64,000 nt of DNA from assembly GCF_051900425.1 (NCBI RefSeq), contig NZ_JBHZGK010000008.1, positions 1 to 64,000 of the forward strand, read 5' to 3'. Of this stretch, positions 33,317 through 41,370 are shown in pieces (positions within the stretch are counted from its first letter, which is position 1; each line of letters opens with the position of its first letter). The notes below the pieces were generated by a model. That model did no database searches and was not told the DNA's origin. It was given only the letters and a program-made list of their open reading frames with translations. Source of the stretch: Frateuria_A sp051900425. GTDB lineage: Bacteria; Pseudomonadota; Gammaproteobacteria; Xanthomonadales; Rhodanobacteraceae. The position numbers and the translations under genes were made by a program.

Positions 33317-33715
33317 ATGAGCCTGCCCATGAAAAAACGCGTCCTGTTCGTCTGCGTCGAGAACGCCAACCGCAGCCAGATGGCGGAAGCCTTCGCGCGC
33401 ATCCATGGCGGCGAGGCTGTCGAGGCCTGCAGCGCCGGCTCGGCACCTTCCGGGCGCATCAACCCGCGCGCGGTGCAGTTCATGGCGGAACTCGGGTATG
33501 ACCTCGCCAGCCATGCCTCCAAGTCGCTGGACACGGTCGTGGGCGATTTCGATGCGGTGGTCACCATGGGCTGCGGCGACCGCTGCCCGTGGATACCCGC
33601 GCGCCGGCGCGAGGACTGGAACCTGCCCGACCCGAAAGACCTGGACGATGGGGGCTATCGCGCGGTGCGCGACGAGATTTCCACCCGCGTGCAAGCGCTG
33701 CTGGCGTCGCTCTGA
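33317..33715 (+). CDS. arsC: Low-molecular-weight arsenate reductase (ArsC-type)
   Basis: The 132-residue protein has the LMW-phosphatase fold: RVLFVCVENANRSQMAEAFARIHG contains the CX5R loop (CVENANR). GDFDAVVTMGCGDRCPWIP carries the Cys pair used for disulfide relay, and PDPKDLDDGGYRAVRDEI supplies the DPxxxD-like acid. It reduces As(V) to As(III) using thioredoxin or glutaredoxin. Its ATG at 33317 lies 4 bp after the arsI stop, and a second in-frame ATG is at 33329. The aquaglyceroporin gene follows 2 bp beyond its stop. Confidence 0.9.
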   Translation: MSLPMKKRVLFVCVENANRSQMAEAFARIHGGEAVEACSAGSAPSGRINPRAVQFMAELGYDLASHASKSLDTVVGDFDAVVTMGCGDRCPWIPARRREDWNLPDPKDLDDGGYRAVRDEISTRVQALLASL

Positions 33716-33717
33716 AC

Positions 33718-34377
33718 ATGCTGGTGCGCAAGCTTCTGGCCGAGTTCATCGGCACCGCACTGCTGCTCGCCACCGTGGTCGGTTCGGGGATCATGGGCCT
33801 GATGCTTTCGCCAGGGAACACCGGGGTGGCCCTGCTCGCCAACGCGGCGGCAACGGCCGCGGCGCTCTACGTCCTCATCGTGCTGTTCGGGCCGATCTCC
33901 GGCGCGCACTTCAACCCGGCCGTAACCCTTGCCATGTGGCTGCGTGGCGAACTGCGTGCCCGTGAGGCCCTGGCCTACGTGCTCGTGCAGGTCGCGGCCG
34001 CCATCTTCGGCGTGCTGCTCGCGCACGCCATGTTCGACCTGCCGCTGCTGCAGCCGGGCACGCATGCGCGAACCGGCGCCGCGCAATGGTTGAGCGAGGG
34101 CGTGGCGGCCTTCGGCCTGCTCTTGACCATCCTGCTCGGGATGCGGCATCGACCGGCGGCGGTGCCGGCACTGGTGGCCAGCTACATCTTCGCGGCGTAC
34201 TGGTTCACCGCGAGCACGTCCTTCGCCAACCCGGCGGTCACCCTGGCCCGTTCGCTGACGCGCACGTTCGCGGGCATCCGCCCCGTGGATGTCTCCGGGT
34301 TCGTGCTGGCGCAGGTCGTCGGTGCCCTCGCTGCCGTTCTGGTGGCCGCGAAGCTGGACTCTCCCACGGGCGGTTGA
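33718..34377 (+). CDS. aqpS: MIP-family channel (aquaglyceroporin, AqpS-like)
   Basis: The 219-residue channel has two half-helix signatures: GAHFNPAVTLAMW and TSFANPAVTLARS, both with NPA boxes. About six membrane helices are visible (FIGTALLLATVVGSGIM, AAALYVLIVLFGPISG and others). In Sinorhizobium, AqpS lets As(III) made by ArsC leave the cell passively, replacing an efflux pump. Here arsB or acr3 is also missing from the operon, so the same logic probably applies. It may also admit methylarsenite for ArsI. It is the last gene of the ars operon. Confidence 0.85.
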   Translation: MLVRKLLAEFIGTALLLATVVGSGIMGLMLSPGNTGVALLANAAATAAALYVLIVLFGPISGAHFNPAVTLAMWLRGELRAREALAYVLVQVAAAIFGVLLAHAMFDLPLLQPGTHARTGAAQWLSEGVAAFGLLLTILLGMRHRPAAVPALVASYIFAAYWFTASTSFANPAVTLARSLTRTFAGIRPVDVSGFVLAQVVGALAAVLVAAKLDSPTGG

Positions 34378-34561
34378 ATCCGACGGGACGCTTCCTGGAC
34401 GTGTGTCTTTGGCGCTTCCCGCAGGCCAGACAAGAACGCCCGCTTGTTATTGAAAAGTGGACGAAATTGTCTACGCCAAATGCCACGAACGCCTAGCGGA
34501 TGCTTAACGGGAGCTGTGTTGCAGTTCGCCCCGAGTACGCCGATTCCCCGAGGTGAATGCC
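34378..34561. other. Promoter-bearing gap between ars operon and sulfate uptake genes
   Basis: The 184 bp contain a locally AT-rich patch (gttattgaaaagtggacgaaattgtct at about 34445-34471) that is a likely promoter or activator-binding region for the sulfate genes. I see no protein-coding frame with good codon bias in it. No riboswitch could be recognised by eye. Confidence 0.4.
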
Positions 34562-34717
34562 ATGCACGACGCACTCGACATCCGCACCGCTCCCCGGCGC
34601 CGTGCCGACACGTCCACCGCGGCAAGGGCACGTCGTCCAGGCACCCGCCGGCGGTTCGCGCGGGAAGCGTTCGATGACTGGGACAGCTCCCGCCACCGCG
34701 CGCTTGCGCCGGCCTGA
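34562..34717 (+). CDS. Short ORF upstream of sbp, basic peptide (51 aa)
   Basis: ATG at 34562 is preceded by GAGGTGA at a good distance (7 bases), a better ribosome binding site than most genes here. The peptide is highly basic, MHDALDIRTAPRRRADTSTAARARRPGTRRRFAREAFDDWDSSRHRALAPA in sense but shown here only for composition: 14 Arg among 51 residues. It ends 127 bp before sbp. It could be a leader peptide that couples translation to sulfur supply, but it has no Cys or Met run. Coding status is not certain. Confidence 0.35.
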   Translation: MHDALDIRTAPRRRADTSTAARARRPGTRRRFAREAFDDWDSSRHRALAPA

Positions 34718-34844
34718 TCCGGCGTAACCGCTCCCCGGGGGAAACACATCACCACGCCAGCCGGCGGCCCCGCCGCAGGAACGGGTGTCTGCGCCTGGGG
34801 CGAGGACATCGCGTGCCACAGCCATCGTTCGTCAGGGAGATTCC

Positions 34845-35843
34845 ATGAAGAAGCTGATTGCGATCTGCGCCGTGCTCGGCGCGCTGGCCGCGGGCACCGC
34901 GGCGGCGAAGACCGTGACCCTGCTCAACGCGTCCTACGACCCGACGCGCGAGCTCTACCGTGACGCCAACGCCGCCTTCGCCGCGCAATGGAAGGCGCAG
35001 CATGGCGACAGCGTGACCATCCGCATGTCCCACGGCGGCTCCGGCAAGCAGGCGCGCGCGGTCGTGGACGGCCTGCCGGCCGACGTGGTGACGCTGGCGC
35101 TGGCGCACGACATCGACGTGCTGGCCGATCGTGGCCTGATGCCCGCCAACTGGCAGCAGCGGCTGCCCGACAACAGCGCGCCCTACACCTCGACCATCGT
35201 GTTCCTGGTGCGCAAGGGCAACCCGAAGAAGATCCGCGATTGGTCCGACCTGGTGCGCCCGGGCGTGCAGGTGATCACGCCCAACCCCAAGACCTCCGGC
35301 GGCGCGCGCTGGAACTTCCTGGCCGCCTGGGGCTACGCGCTCAAGCAGCCCGGCGGCAACGAGGCCAGGGCGAAGGCCTTCGCACACGAGTTGTACAAGC
35401 ACGTGCCGGTGCTGGACACCGGTGCGCGCGGCGCCACCAACACCTTCGTCCAGCGCGGCATCGGCGACGTGCTGCTGGCATGGGAGAACGAGGCGATCCT
35501 CGCCCGGCAGGAAATCGGCGGCGCGGACGTCGAGATCGTGGTGCCATCGATGAGCATCCTGGCCGAGCCCACGGTGGCGGTCGTCGACCGCAACGTCGAC
35601 AAGCACGGCACCCGCGCCGTGGCCGAGGCCTACCTGAGGTTCCTCTACTCGCCGCAGGGCCAGGAGATCGCGGCGAAGAACCACTATCGCCCGCGCTCGC
35701 CGCAGGTGATGGCGAAGTACGCCGACCAGTTCCCGAAGGTCCACCTGTTCACGCTGAAGGACATGTTCGGCAACTGGGACCAGGCGAACAGCAAATTCTT
35801 CGCCGACCGCGCGATCTTCGACCAGATCGGCCCGGGGACCTGA
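34845..35843 (+). CDS. sbp: Sulfate ABC transporter substrate-binding protein
   Basis: The 332-residue periplasmic protein has the signal peptide MKKLIAICAVLGALAAGTAAA. The Sbp core is TLLNASYDPTRELYRDANAAFAAQW, TIRMSHGGSGKQARAVVDGL and DVVTLALAHDIDVLAD. It then has ITPNPKTSGGARWNFLAAWGYAL, the sulfate-binding segment conserved in Sbp and CysP. AGGGAGA lies 7 bases before the ATG. A single base separates its stop from cysT. It delivers sulfate (and thiosulfate) to the CysTWA permease. Expression is likely CysB-controlled, but I cannot point to a site. Confidence 0.9.
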   Translation: MKKLIAICAVLGALAAGTAAAKTVTLLNASYDPTRELYRDANAAFAAQWKAQHGDSVTIRMSHGGSGKQARAVVDGLPADVVTLALAHDIDVLADRGLMPANWQQRLPDNSAPYTSTIVFLVRKGNPKKIRDWSDLVRPGVQVITPNPKTSGGARWNFLAAWGYALKQPGGNEARAKAFAHELYKHVPVLDTGARGATNTFVQRGIGDVLLAWENEAILARQEIGGADVEIVVPSMSILAEPTVAVVDRNVDKHGTRAVAEAYLRFLYSPQGQEIAAKNHYRPRSPQVMAKYADQFPKVHLFTLKDMFGNWDQANSKFFADRAIFDQIGPGT

Positions 35844-35844
35844 C

Positions 35845-36669
35845 ATGAGGCGGCGCATCCTTCCAGGCTTCAACTTGAGCCTCGGCTACTCGCTCACTTA
35901 TCTCGGCCTGATCGTGTTGCTGCCGCTGGCGGCGCTGGCCTGGAAGGCCTCGGGACTGGGCATCGGCGGCCTGATCGATCTGCTGCGGGTGCCGCGCACG
36001 CTGGCGGCGCTGAAACTGAGTTTCGGTGGCGCCACGCTGGCGGCGGCGATCAACGTGGTGGTCGGCCTGCTGGTGGCGTGGGTGCTGGTGCGCTACCGCT
36101 TTCCCGGGCGGCGCCTGTTCGACGCCGCGGTCGACCTGCCCTTCGCATTGCCGACGGCCGTGGCCGGCATCGCGCTGACCGCGCTGTACGCGCCCAATGG
36201 CTGGATCGGGCAGTGGCTCGCCGCGCTCGGCCTCAAGGTGGCCTATACGCCGTGGGGTGTGCTGGTGGCGATGGTGTTCGTCGGCTTCCCGTTCGTGGTG
36301 CGCACGCTGCAGCCGGTGCTGGAGACGCTGGAGCACGACGTGGAGGAAGCGGCCGAGACGCTGGGCGCGCGGCGCTGGCAGATCTTCCTCAAGGTGATCC
36401 TGCCGATGCTGGTGCCGACGTTGCTGACCGGCTTCGCGCTGGCGCTGGCCCGCGCGGTGGGCGAGTACGGCTCGGTCATCTTCATCGCGGGCAACATCCC
36501 GATGAAATCGGAAATCGCGCCGCTGCTGATCGTGCAGAGCCTGGAGCAGTTCGACTACGCCGGTGCGGCGGCGCTGGGCGTGGCCATGCTGGCCTTTTCC
36601 TTCGTGCTGCTGCTGCTGATCACGCTGCTGCAGCGCTGGAGCCATCGCTGGGCGGCGGTGGCGCCATGA
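35845..36669 (+). CDS. cysT: Sulfate ABC transporter permease CysT
   Basis: The 274-residue inner membrane subunit has six helices. The EAA loop reads EEAAETLGARRWQIFLKVILPMLVPTLLTG, where the ATPase docks. The sulfate permease hallmark VDLPFALPTAVAGIALTALYAPNGWIG is present. The ATG follows the sbp stop by one base. Its own last four bases (ATGA) overlap the start of cysW, so translation is coupled. It forms the membrane channel with CysW. Confidence 0.9.
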   Translation: MRRRILPGFNLSLGYSLTYLGLIVLLPLAALAWKASGLGIGGLIDLLRVPRTLAALKLSFGGATLAAAINVVVGLLVAWVLVRYRFPGRRLFDAAVDLPFALPTAVAGIALTALYAPNGWIGQWLAALGLKVAYTPWGVLVAMVFVGFPFVVRTLQPVLETLEHDVEEAAETLGARRWQIFLKVILPMLVPTLLTGFALALARAVGEYGSVIFIAGNIPMKSEIAPLLIVQSLEQFDYAGAAALGVAMLAFSFVLLLLITLLQRWSHRWAAVAP

Positions 36670-37526
36670 GCCGGCGGCCTTCGCGTTCGTTCGGTTGGCC
36701 GCGCCTGCTCGGGCGGGCCCTGCTCACGCTCGCCGCGGTGGCGTTCCTGACCGTGTTCCTGCTGCTGCCGCTGACGGCGGTGTTCGTCGAGGCCTTCCGC
36801 CAGGGCGCGGGCGCCTTCTTCGACGCGATCGGCCAGGACGAGGCGCGCTCGGCGATCTGGCTGACCGTGCTGGTGGCGGCGATCGCCGTGCCGGTGAACC
36901 TGGTGTTCGGCATTGCCGCGGCCTGGGTGATGGCGCGCTTCGAGTTCCGCGGCAAGTCACTGCTCGGCGCGTTCATCGACCTGCCCTTCTCGGTCTCGCC
37001 GGTGATTTCCGGCCTTGTCTACGTCTTGCTGTTCGGCGCGCAGGGCTGGTTCGGTCCGTGGCTGGAGGCGCATGGCGTGAGCATCATCTTCGCCGTGCCA
37101 GGCCTGGTGCTGGCGACGATGTTCATCACCCTGCCGTTCGTGGCGCGCGAGCTGATCCCGCTGATGCAGGCGCAGGGCAACGAGGAAGAGGAAGCGGCCC
37201 GCGTGCTCGGCGCCAACGGCTGGCAGATGTTCTTCCGCGTGACGCTGCCCAACATCCGCTGGGCGCTGCTCTACGGCGTGCTGCTGTGCAATGCGCGCGC
37301 GATGGGCGAGTTCGGCGCGGTGTCGGTGGTGTCCGGGCACATCCGCGGGCTGACCACGACCATCCCGCTCGAAGTGGAGATGCGCTACAACGAGTACGAC
37401 TACGTCGGTGCCTTCGCGGTGGCCTCGCTGCTGGCCTTGCTGGCGCTGGTGACGCTGGCGATCAAGACCGCGCTCGAATGGCGCTATGGCGACGAGATCG
37501 CCTCGCACGCGCCGGGTGGGCGGTGA
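36666..37526 (+). CDS. cysW: Sulfate ABC transporter permease CysW
   Basis: The 286-residue permease reads FLTVFLLLPLTAVFVEAFRQGAGAFF, then FIDLPFSVSPVISGLVYVLLFGAQGWFG. The coupling loop is EEEEAARVLGANGWQMFFRVTLPNIRWALLYG, followed by ARAMGEFGAVSVVSGHIRGLTTTIPLEVEM, which is diagnostic for CysW. It starts inside the cysT stop (ATGA). cysA does not follow directly: a 184-bp gap holding two REP-like arms intervenes, so cysA may be read at a lower level or from a separate signal. Confidence 0.9.
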   Translation: MSRRPSRSFGWPRLLGRALLTLAAVAFLTVFLLLPLTAVFVEAFRQGAGAFFDAIGQDEARSAIWLTVLVAAIAVPVNLVFGIAAAWVMARFEFRGKSLLGAFIDLPFSVSPVISGLVYVLLFGAQGWFGPWLEAHGVSIIFAVPGLVLATMFITLPFVARELIPLMQAQGNEEEEAARVLGANGWQMFFRVTLPNIRWALLYGVLLCNARAMGEFGAVSVVSGHIRGLTTTIPLEVEMRYNEYDYVGAFAVASLLALLALVTLAIKTALEWRYGDEIASHAPGGR

Positions 37527-37555
37527 TGTCGCCTTTCATCGCGCGCATGCAGATG

Positions 37556-37633
37556 GCGGTCGCGCACAGGTGCGCTCCTGCAGAGGCATGCGTGGGCGCG
37601 GCCCCCTGTAGGAACGCACGTGTGCGCGACCCC
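37556..37633. repeat. REP-like inverted pair (GTAGGAGCGC family) inside the cys cluster
   Basis: The arms are GGTCGCGCACAGGTGCGCTCC (first 20 bases of that type) at 37556-37583 and TGTAGGAACGCACGTGTGCG at 37607-37633. They are arranged tail-to-tail, opposite to the pair at 10500. It lies between cysW and cysA, which are normally contiguous. Such elements can attenuate read-through or protect the upstream RNA. Confidence 0.75.
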
Positions 37634-37710
37634 GGCCCCCACGCTCGCCATCGGCTCCCAACGCGCGCTCCACACCCCTGGATGGACTCCCTGCACCCCG
37701 GAGACGACGC

Positions 37711-38898
37711 ATGACCCTCGAACTGACCCGCCTCAACCGCCGCTTCTCCGATTACCCGGCGCTCAACGACGTCAGCCTGTCGATCGCGCCGGGTGAGTTC
37801 CTGGCGCTGCTCGGCCCCTCCGGCTCGGGCAAGACCACGCTGCTGCGCATCCTCGCCGGGCTGGACTATCCGGAAAGCGGACAGGTGAATTTCAACGGCA
37901 AGGACTATCTGGCCGCCGCGCCACGCGAGCGCAACGTCGGGCTGGTGTTCCAGCACTACGCGCTGTTCCGCCACCTGACCGTGGCCGAGAACGTGGCCTT
38001 CGGCCTGCGCGTGCGGTCGCGGCGCACGCGTCCGAAGCGCCAGGAGATCGAAGCGCGCGTCGAACAATTGCTCAAGCGCGTGCAGCTTGACGGTTTCGGC
38101 AAGCGCTTCCCGTCGCAGTTGTCCGGTGGCCAGCGCCAGCGCGTGGCGCTGGCCCGCGCGCTGGCGGTGGAGCCGGACCTGCTGCTGCTCGACGAACCCT
38201 TCGGCGCGCTCGACGCGCAGGTGCGCGTGACGCTGCGCCGCTGGCTGCGCCGGCTGCACGAGGAGCTGGGCCTGACCACCGTGTTCGTCACCCACGACCA
38301 GGAGGAAGCACTGGAGCTGGCCGACCGCATCGCGGTGATGAACCGCGGGCGCATCGAGCAGGTCGGCACGCCGCGGGAGATCTACCAGCAACCGGCCACG
38401 CCGTTCGTGTGCGAGTTCATCGGCAAGGCGAACCGGTTGATCCTGCGCCGCGAGGGAGCGCGCTTCCTCGCCGGCGGCTGGATCTTCGCCGACGAGCCGT
38501 GGGCCGGCGAGCACACCCGGGCGACGGCCTACGTGCGCCCGGAACACCTGACCCTGTCGACCACGCCAGTACCCGGCGCGTGGCGCGCGCGCCTGCGCCA
38601 TGTCTATCTCGCCGGCAGCGTGGCACACCTGGACCTGGACGTGGCCGCGCTGGACCAACCACTGGAAGCCGACATCGCCAGCGAAGACCTGGCGCGGATG
38701 GGATTGCAGGCCGGGGCGCAGCTGCATGTTTCGCCCAGCCACGCAGTGATCTTCCCGCTGGACCATGACGGCAAGCCGGTCGCCGAAGACCGCTGGCTCT
38801 GGCGGGCCGGCGTCGTGAGCCCGCCGGTCCGCCTGCCGATCAAGCGCTCAGAAGTTGAGCTGGGCGCGCATCGCGTAGATGGTGGGATCCAGCGGTAG
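37711..38898 (+). CDS. cysA: Sulfate/thiosulfate ABC transporter ATPase CysA
   Basis: The 395-residue ATPase has Walker A GPSGSGKTTLL, signature LSGGQRQRVALARAL, and Walker B LLLLDEPFGALDAQVR with switch His in VTHDQEE. After the nucleotide-binding domain comes a regulatory TOBE-like C-terminus (FIGKANRLILRREGARFLAGG, ATAYVRPEHLTLS). It powers sulfate import with CysT and CysW. The last 17 codons (SEVELGAHRVDGGIQR) overlap the convergent porin gene by 51 bp. They lie opposite the porin's C-terminal codons, so this tail was probably gained by loss of an earlier stop. It is about 30 residues longer than E. coli CysA. Confidence 0.9.
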   Translation: MTLELTRLNRRFSDYPALNDVSLSIAPGEFLALLGPSGSGKTTLLRILAGLDYPESGQVNFNGKDYLAAAPRERNVGLVFQHYALFRHLTVAENVAFGLRVRSRRTRPKRQEIEARVEQLLKRVQLDGFGKRFPSQLSGGQRQRVALARALAVEPDLLLLDEPFGALDAQVRVTLRRWLRRLHEELGLTTVFVTHDQEEALELADRIAVMNRGRIEQVGTPREIYQQPATPFVCEFIGKANRLILRREGARFLAGGWIFADEPWAGEHTRATAYVRPEHLTLSTTPVPGAWRARLRHVYLAGSVAHLDLDVAALDQPLEADIASEDLARMGLQAGAQLHVSPSHAVIFPLDHDGKPVAEDRWLWRAGVVSPPVRLPIKRSEVELGAHRVDGGIQR

Positions 38899-39990
38899 GT
38901 TGCCGCGGTCGCTGAAGGCGCGGATCACGTTGGCCTGCAGCTTGAAGTGGGTGTTGATGTACCAGTTCAGGCCCAGCGTCCAGTCGTGTTCGCGCCCGCC
39001 CATCACCGCACCGTCGTCCAGGTCGAGGGTGGCGTAGCGCAGCGCCAGCTCGAGCGCGCCCCAGGGATGCTGCGGCGTGAGGCCGGCGACCGAGCCGGTC
39101 TTGTAGCCGCGCGATTCGCCGGTCAGCGCCCAGGTGCCGAACACGTAGTAGCCGCGGGCGTGGAAGTCGCGCAGGCCGGGGCGGATCGCCTGCATCGCCA
39201 GGTATTCGCCCTGCAGCAGCATCGGGCCGTGGATCCAGGCCGCTTCCAGGCCCTGGCGATCGAGCCGGTCGACGCCCAGCAGCGTGCCGGTGTCGACCAG
39301 GCGCACCGGCGTCAGGTTCACCTCCGGGCGCGCGCGGATGCGGCCGGTGCGGTCGTCACGCAACTCGCGCGAGGCGGTCAGGCCCAGGTGCACGACCTCG
39401 CCCTGCTCCTGCACCGGGTTGTATACGACGCGGCCGGCGAAGGTTTCGCCGGCGGCATCGTCATTGAGATCGTGGCGCGTGAAGAACCCCACCTGCAGCA
39501 ACCAGTGCGGGATGCCCTGGTAGAACCAGTCCACGCCGACACGTCGGCCTTCGTGCACCGCCTGCTCGGGCAGGCTGCGCTCCATGAAGGTCACGTTGCT
39601 GGTGGAGGTGTTGCCGTCCTCCCAGCCCACCGGCGTCTTGAACTGGCCGAGGCGGAAGCGGCCCGCCCTGGTTTCCAGCCCGATGTAGTTGTCGACCCAG
39701 CTGTTGGACTGGAAGTCGTAGCCGGCGTTGATCGTGAAGACGCCCTTTTTCTCGACGTAGAGATTGAACTCCTGTCGTCGCCAGGTGTGCGCGTCGTCGA
39801 ACCGGTCGCTACCGTCGGGCATGCGATCGTCGGTGAACTGGTTGAGGTCGTACTGCAGCAGGCCCTTCAGGCCGGCGTTGACGCCGTTGCCCAGCTCCAC
39901 GCTGGTGGGCCAGGAGTCCGGATCGCCCGCGAGCGCCGGTTGGACCAGCCCGCAGGCCAGGGCGGCGGCGGCCAGGATACGTAGACGCAT
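38848..39990 (-). CDS. OprP/OprO-type outer membrane porin
   Basis: The protein is 380 residues from the ATG at 39988-39990, which has GGGAG upstream; the ATG at 40002 has none. The signal peptide is MRLRILAAAALACGLVQPALA. It then has strand pairs such as RRQEFNLYVEKKGVFTINAGYDFQSNSWVDNYIGLETRAGRFRLGQFKTPVG, and a terminal strand ending MRAQLNF with the required C-terminal Phe. This matches phosphate-selective porins (PF07396), which also transport other anions. Its 3' end overlaps cysA, so an anion, possibly sulfate, is a reasonable guess for its cargo. It is convergent with the cys operon. Confidence 0.85.
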   Translation of the reverse strand: MRLRILAAAALACGLVQPALAGDPDSWPTSVELGNGVNAGLKGLLQYDLNQFTDDRMPDGSDRFDDAHTWRRQEFNLYVEKKGVFTINAGYDFQSNSWVDNYIGLETRAGRFRLGQFKTPVGWEDGNTSTSNVTFMERSLPEQAVHEGRRVGVDWFYQGIPHWLLQVGFFTRHDLNDDAAGETFAGRVVYNPVQEQGEVVHLGLTASRELRDDRTGRIRARPEVNLTPVRLVDTGTLLGVDRLDRQGLEAAWIHGPMLLQGEYLAMQAIRPGLRDFHARGYYVFGTWALTGESRGYKTGSVAGLTPQHPWGALELALRYATLDLDDGAVMGGREHDWTLGLNWYINTHFKLQANVIRAFSDRGNLPLDPTIYAMRAQLNF

Positions 39991-40233
39991 GATCGCTCCC
40001 ATCGATAGCGAAACCCCTGCTTCGGAAGCAGGAATAACAGGGCGCTGGTTAGCCGTTCATCCACCTGGCGTTCCGCACCGGTGATACGTGCGGTTAACGA
40101 AAAACGAAACCGGCGCCAGCAAGGCCGGCATTGTCCCACGCCGCCGGCGGAACGCGTAGACACGGCAACCGCACGGGTGGCGGGAACGCTATAAGCTCTC
40201 CAACCTCATCCATGCCTGCAGGGGAACCCAAGC

Positions 40234-41148
40234 ATGCGCCATACGCTTCTCGCCTTCACGCTCGCCAGCCTCCTCGCCCTGCCCGCGCTGGCCGACGAAG
40301 CCAAGCCCACGCCGACCACGAAGGAACTGCTGGCCCAGTCCCGGCCGCAGGAATGGCGCACGCCCGACCCGTCCAACCTGCTCGACATGAAGCTGCCCGG
40401 CGGGCACGTGCTGATCGAGCTGGCGCCGGACTTCAGCCCGCTGCACGCAGCCAACATCCGCACGATGGCGCACGAGCATTACTTCGACGGCCTGGCGATC
40501 GTGCGCGTGCAGGACAACTTCGTCACCCAATGGGACGACCCGGCCGCGGACGACGAGGACAAGGCCCGCATCAAGCCGCTCGGTACGGCAAAGAAGACCC
40601 TGCCGCCGGAGTTCACCCGCGCGATCGATGCAAAGCTCGAATGGACGCCGCTGCCTGATGGCGACGTCTATGCGCCGCAGGTGGGCTTCTCCGAGGGCTT
40701 CCCCGTGGCGCGCGATCCGGCGTCCGGCCGCGAGTGGATCGCGCATTGCTACGGCACGGTCGGCGTGGCGCGCGACGTAGGGCCGGAAACCGGCAACGGC
40801 AGCGCGCTCTACGCGATCATCGGACAGGCCCCGCGCGGACTGGACCGCAACCTGGCGGTCGCCGGCCGCGTCATCGACGGCATGGAGCTGCTTTCGGCCC
40901 TGCCCCGCGGACCGGCGCCGATGGGTTTCTATACGGACAAATCGCAGCGCGTGAAGATCGAATCCCTGCACCTGGCGGCGGACATGCCCAAGGCGGAGCG
41001 GCCGAAGATCGAGGTGCTGCGTACGGACAGCCCCACCTTTGCCAGGCTGGTCGAGGCCAAGCGCAACCGGCGCGATGCGTTCTATACGAACCCGGCCGGC
41101 GCGATCGACCTGTGCAGCATCGGCATACCGTCGCGCAAGCCGGAATGA
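40234..41148 (+). CDS. Exported cyclophilin-type peptidyl-prolyl isomerase (divergent)
   Basis: The 304-residue protein has the signal peptide MRHTLLAFTLASLLALPALA. The cyclophilin half is VLIELAPDFSPLHAANIRTMAHEHYFDGLAIVRVQDNFVTQWDDP, then IAHCYGTVGVARDVGPETGNGSALYAIIGQAPRGLDRNLAVAGRVIDGMELL. The catalytic Arg and FxxxQ residues are replaced in this divergent form. The insert between the two cyclophilin parts is long (about 60 residues). It is a periplasmic folding helper at best, and activity is unsure. A separate cyclophilin gene with a canonical sequence is at 59771-60463. Confidence 0.75.
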   Translation: MRHTLLAFTLASLLALPALADEAKPTPTTKELLAQSRPQEWRTPDPSNLLDMKLPGGHVLIELAPDFSPLHAANIRTMAHEHYFDGLAIVRVQDNFVTQWDDPAADDEDKARIKPLGTAKKTLPPEFTRAIDAKLEWTPLPDGDVYAPQVGFSEGFPVARDPASGREWIAHCYGTVGVARDVGPETGNGSALYAIIGQAPRGLDRNLAVAGRVIDGMELLSALPRGPAPMGFYTDKSQRVKIESLHLAADMPKAERPKIEVLRTDSPTFARLVEAKRNRRDAFYTNPAGAIDLCSIGIPSRKPE

Positions 41149-41261
41149 CGGCCGGCAACGGAGCCACCACGCCGGCGCATACGTTCGCCCACTTCCTGAC
41201 CTTCCCGTGGGACATTGTCGTGGGCAACGTCACCCCCGGGGGCGATGGGCTTCATTCCTGA
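41145..41261 (+). CDS. Possible small ORF overlapping cyclophilin stop (38 aa)
   Basis: ATG at 41145 overlaps the TGA of the preceding gene by 4 bp (ATGA), a pattern that couples translation. The 38 codons have strongly G/C-biased third positions. The peptide contains HTFAHFLTFPWDIVVGNVTPGG with no recognised domain. The bias may simply reflect local GC content, so this is only a candidate. Confidence 0.2.
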   Translation: MTAGNGATTPAHTFAHFLTFPWDIVVGNVTPGGDGLHS

Positions 41262-41370
41262 CAGCGGTCACTTGTCGCATTCGTGTTTGCCTGTCCCGTG
41301 CGCCGGCGACGCTTGCGGGTAACCGTCTTGCTGACCCTAGAATGCCGGCTTCCCCCCACGCGAATTCCCC

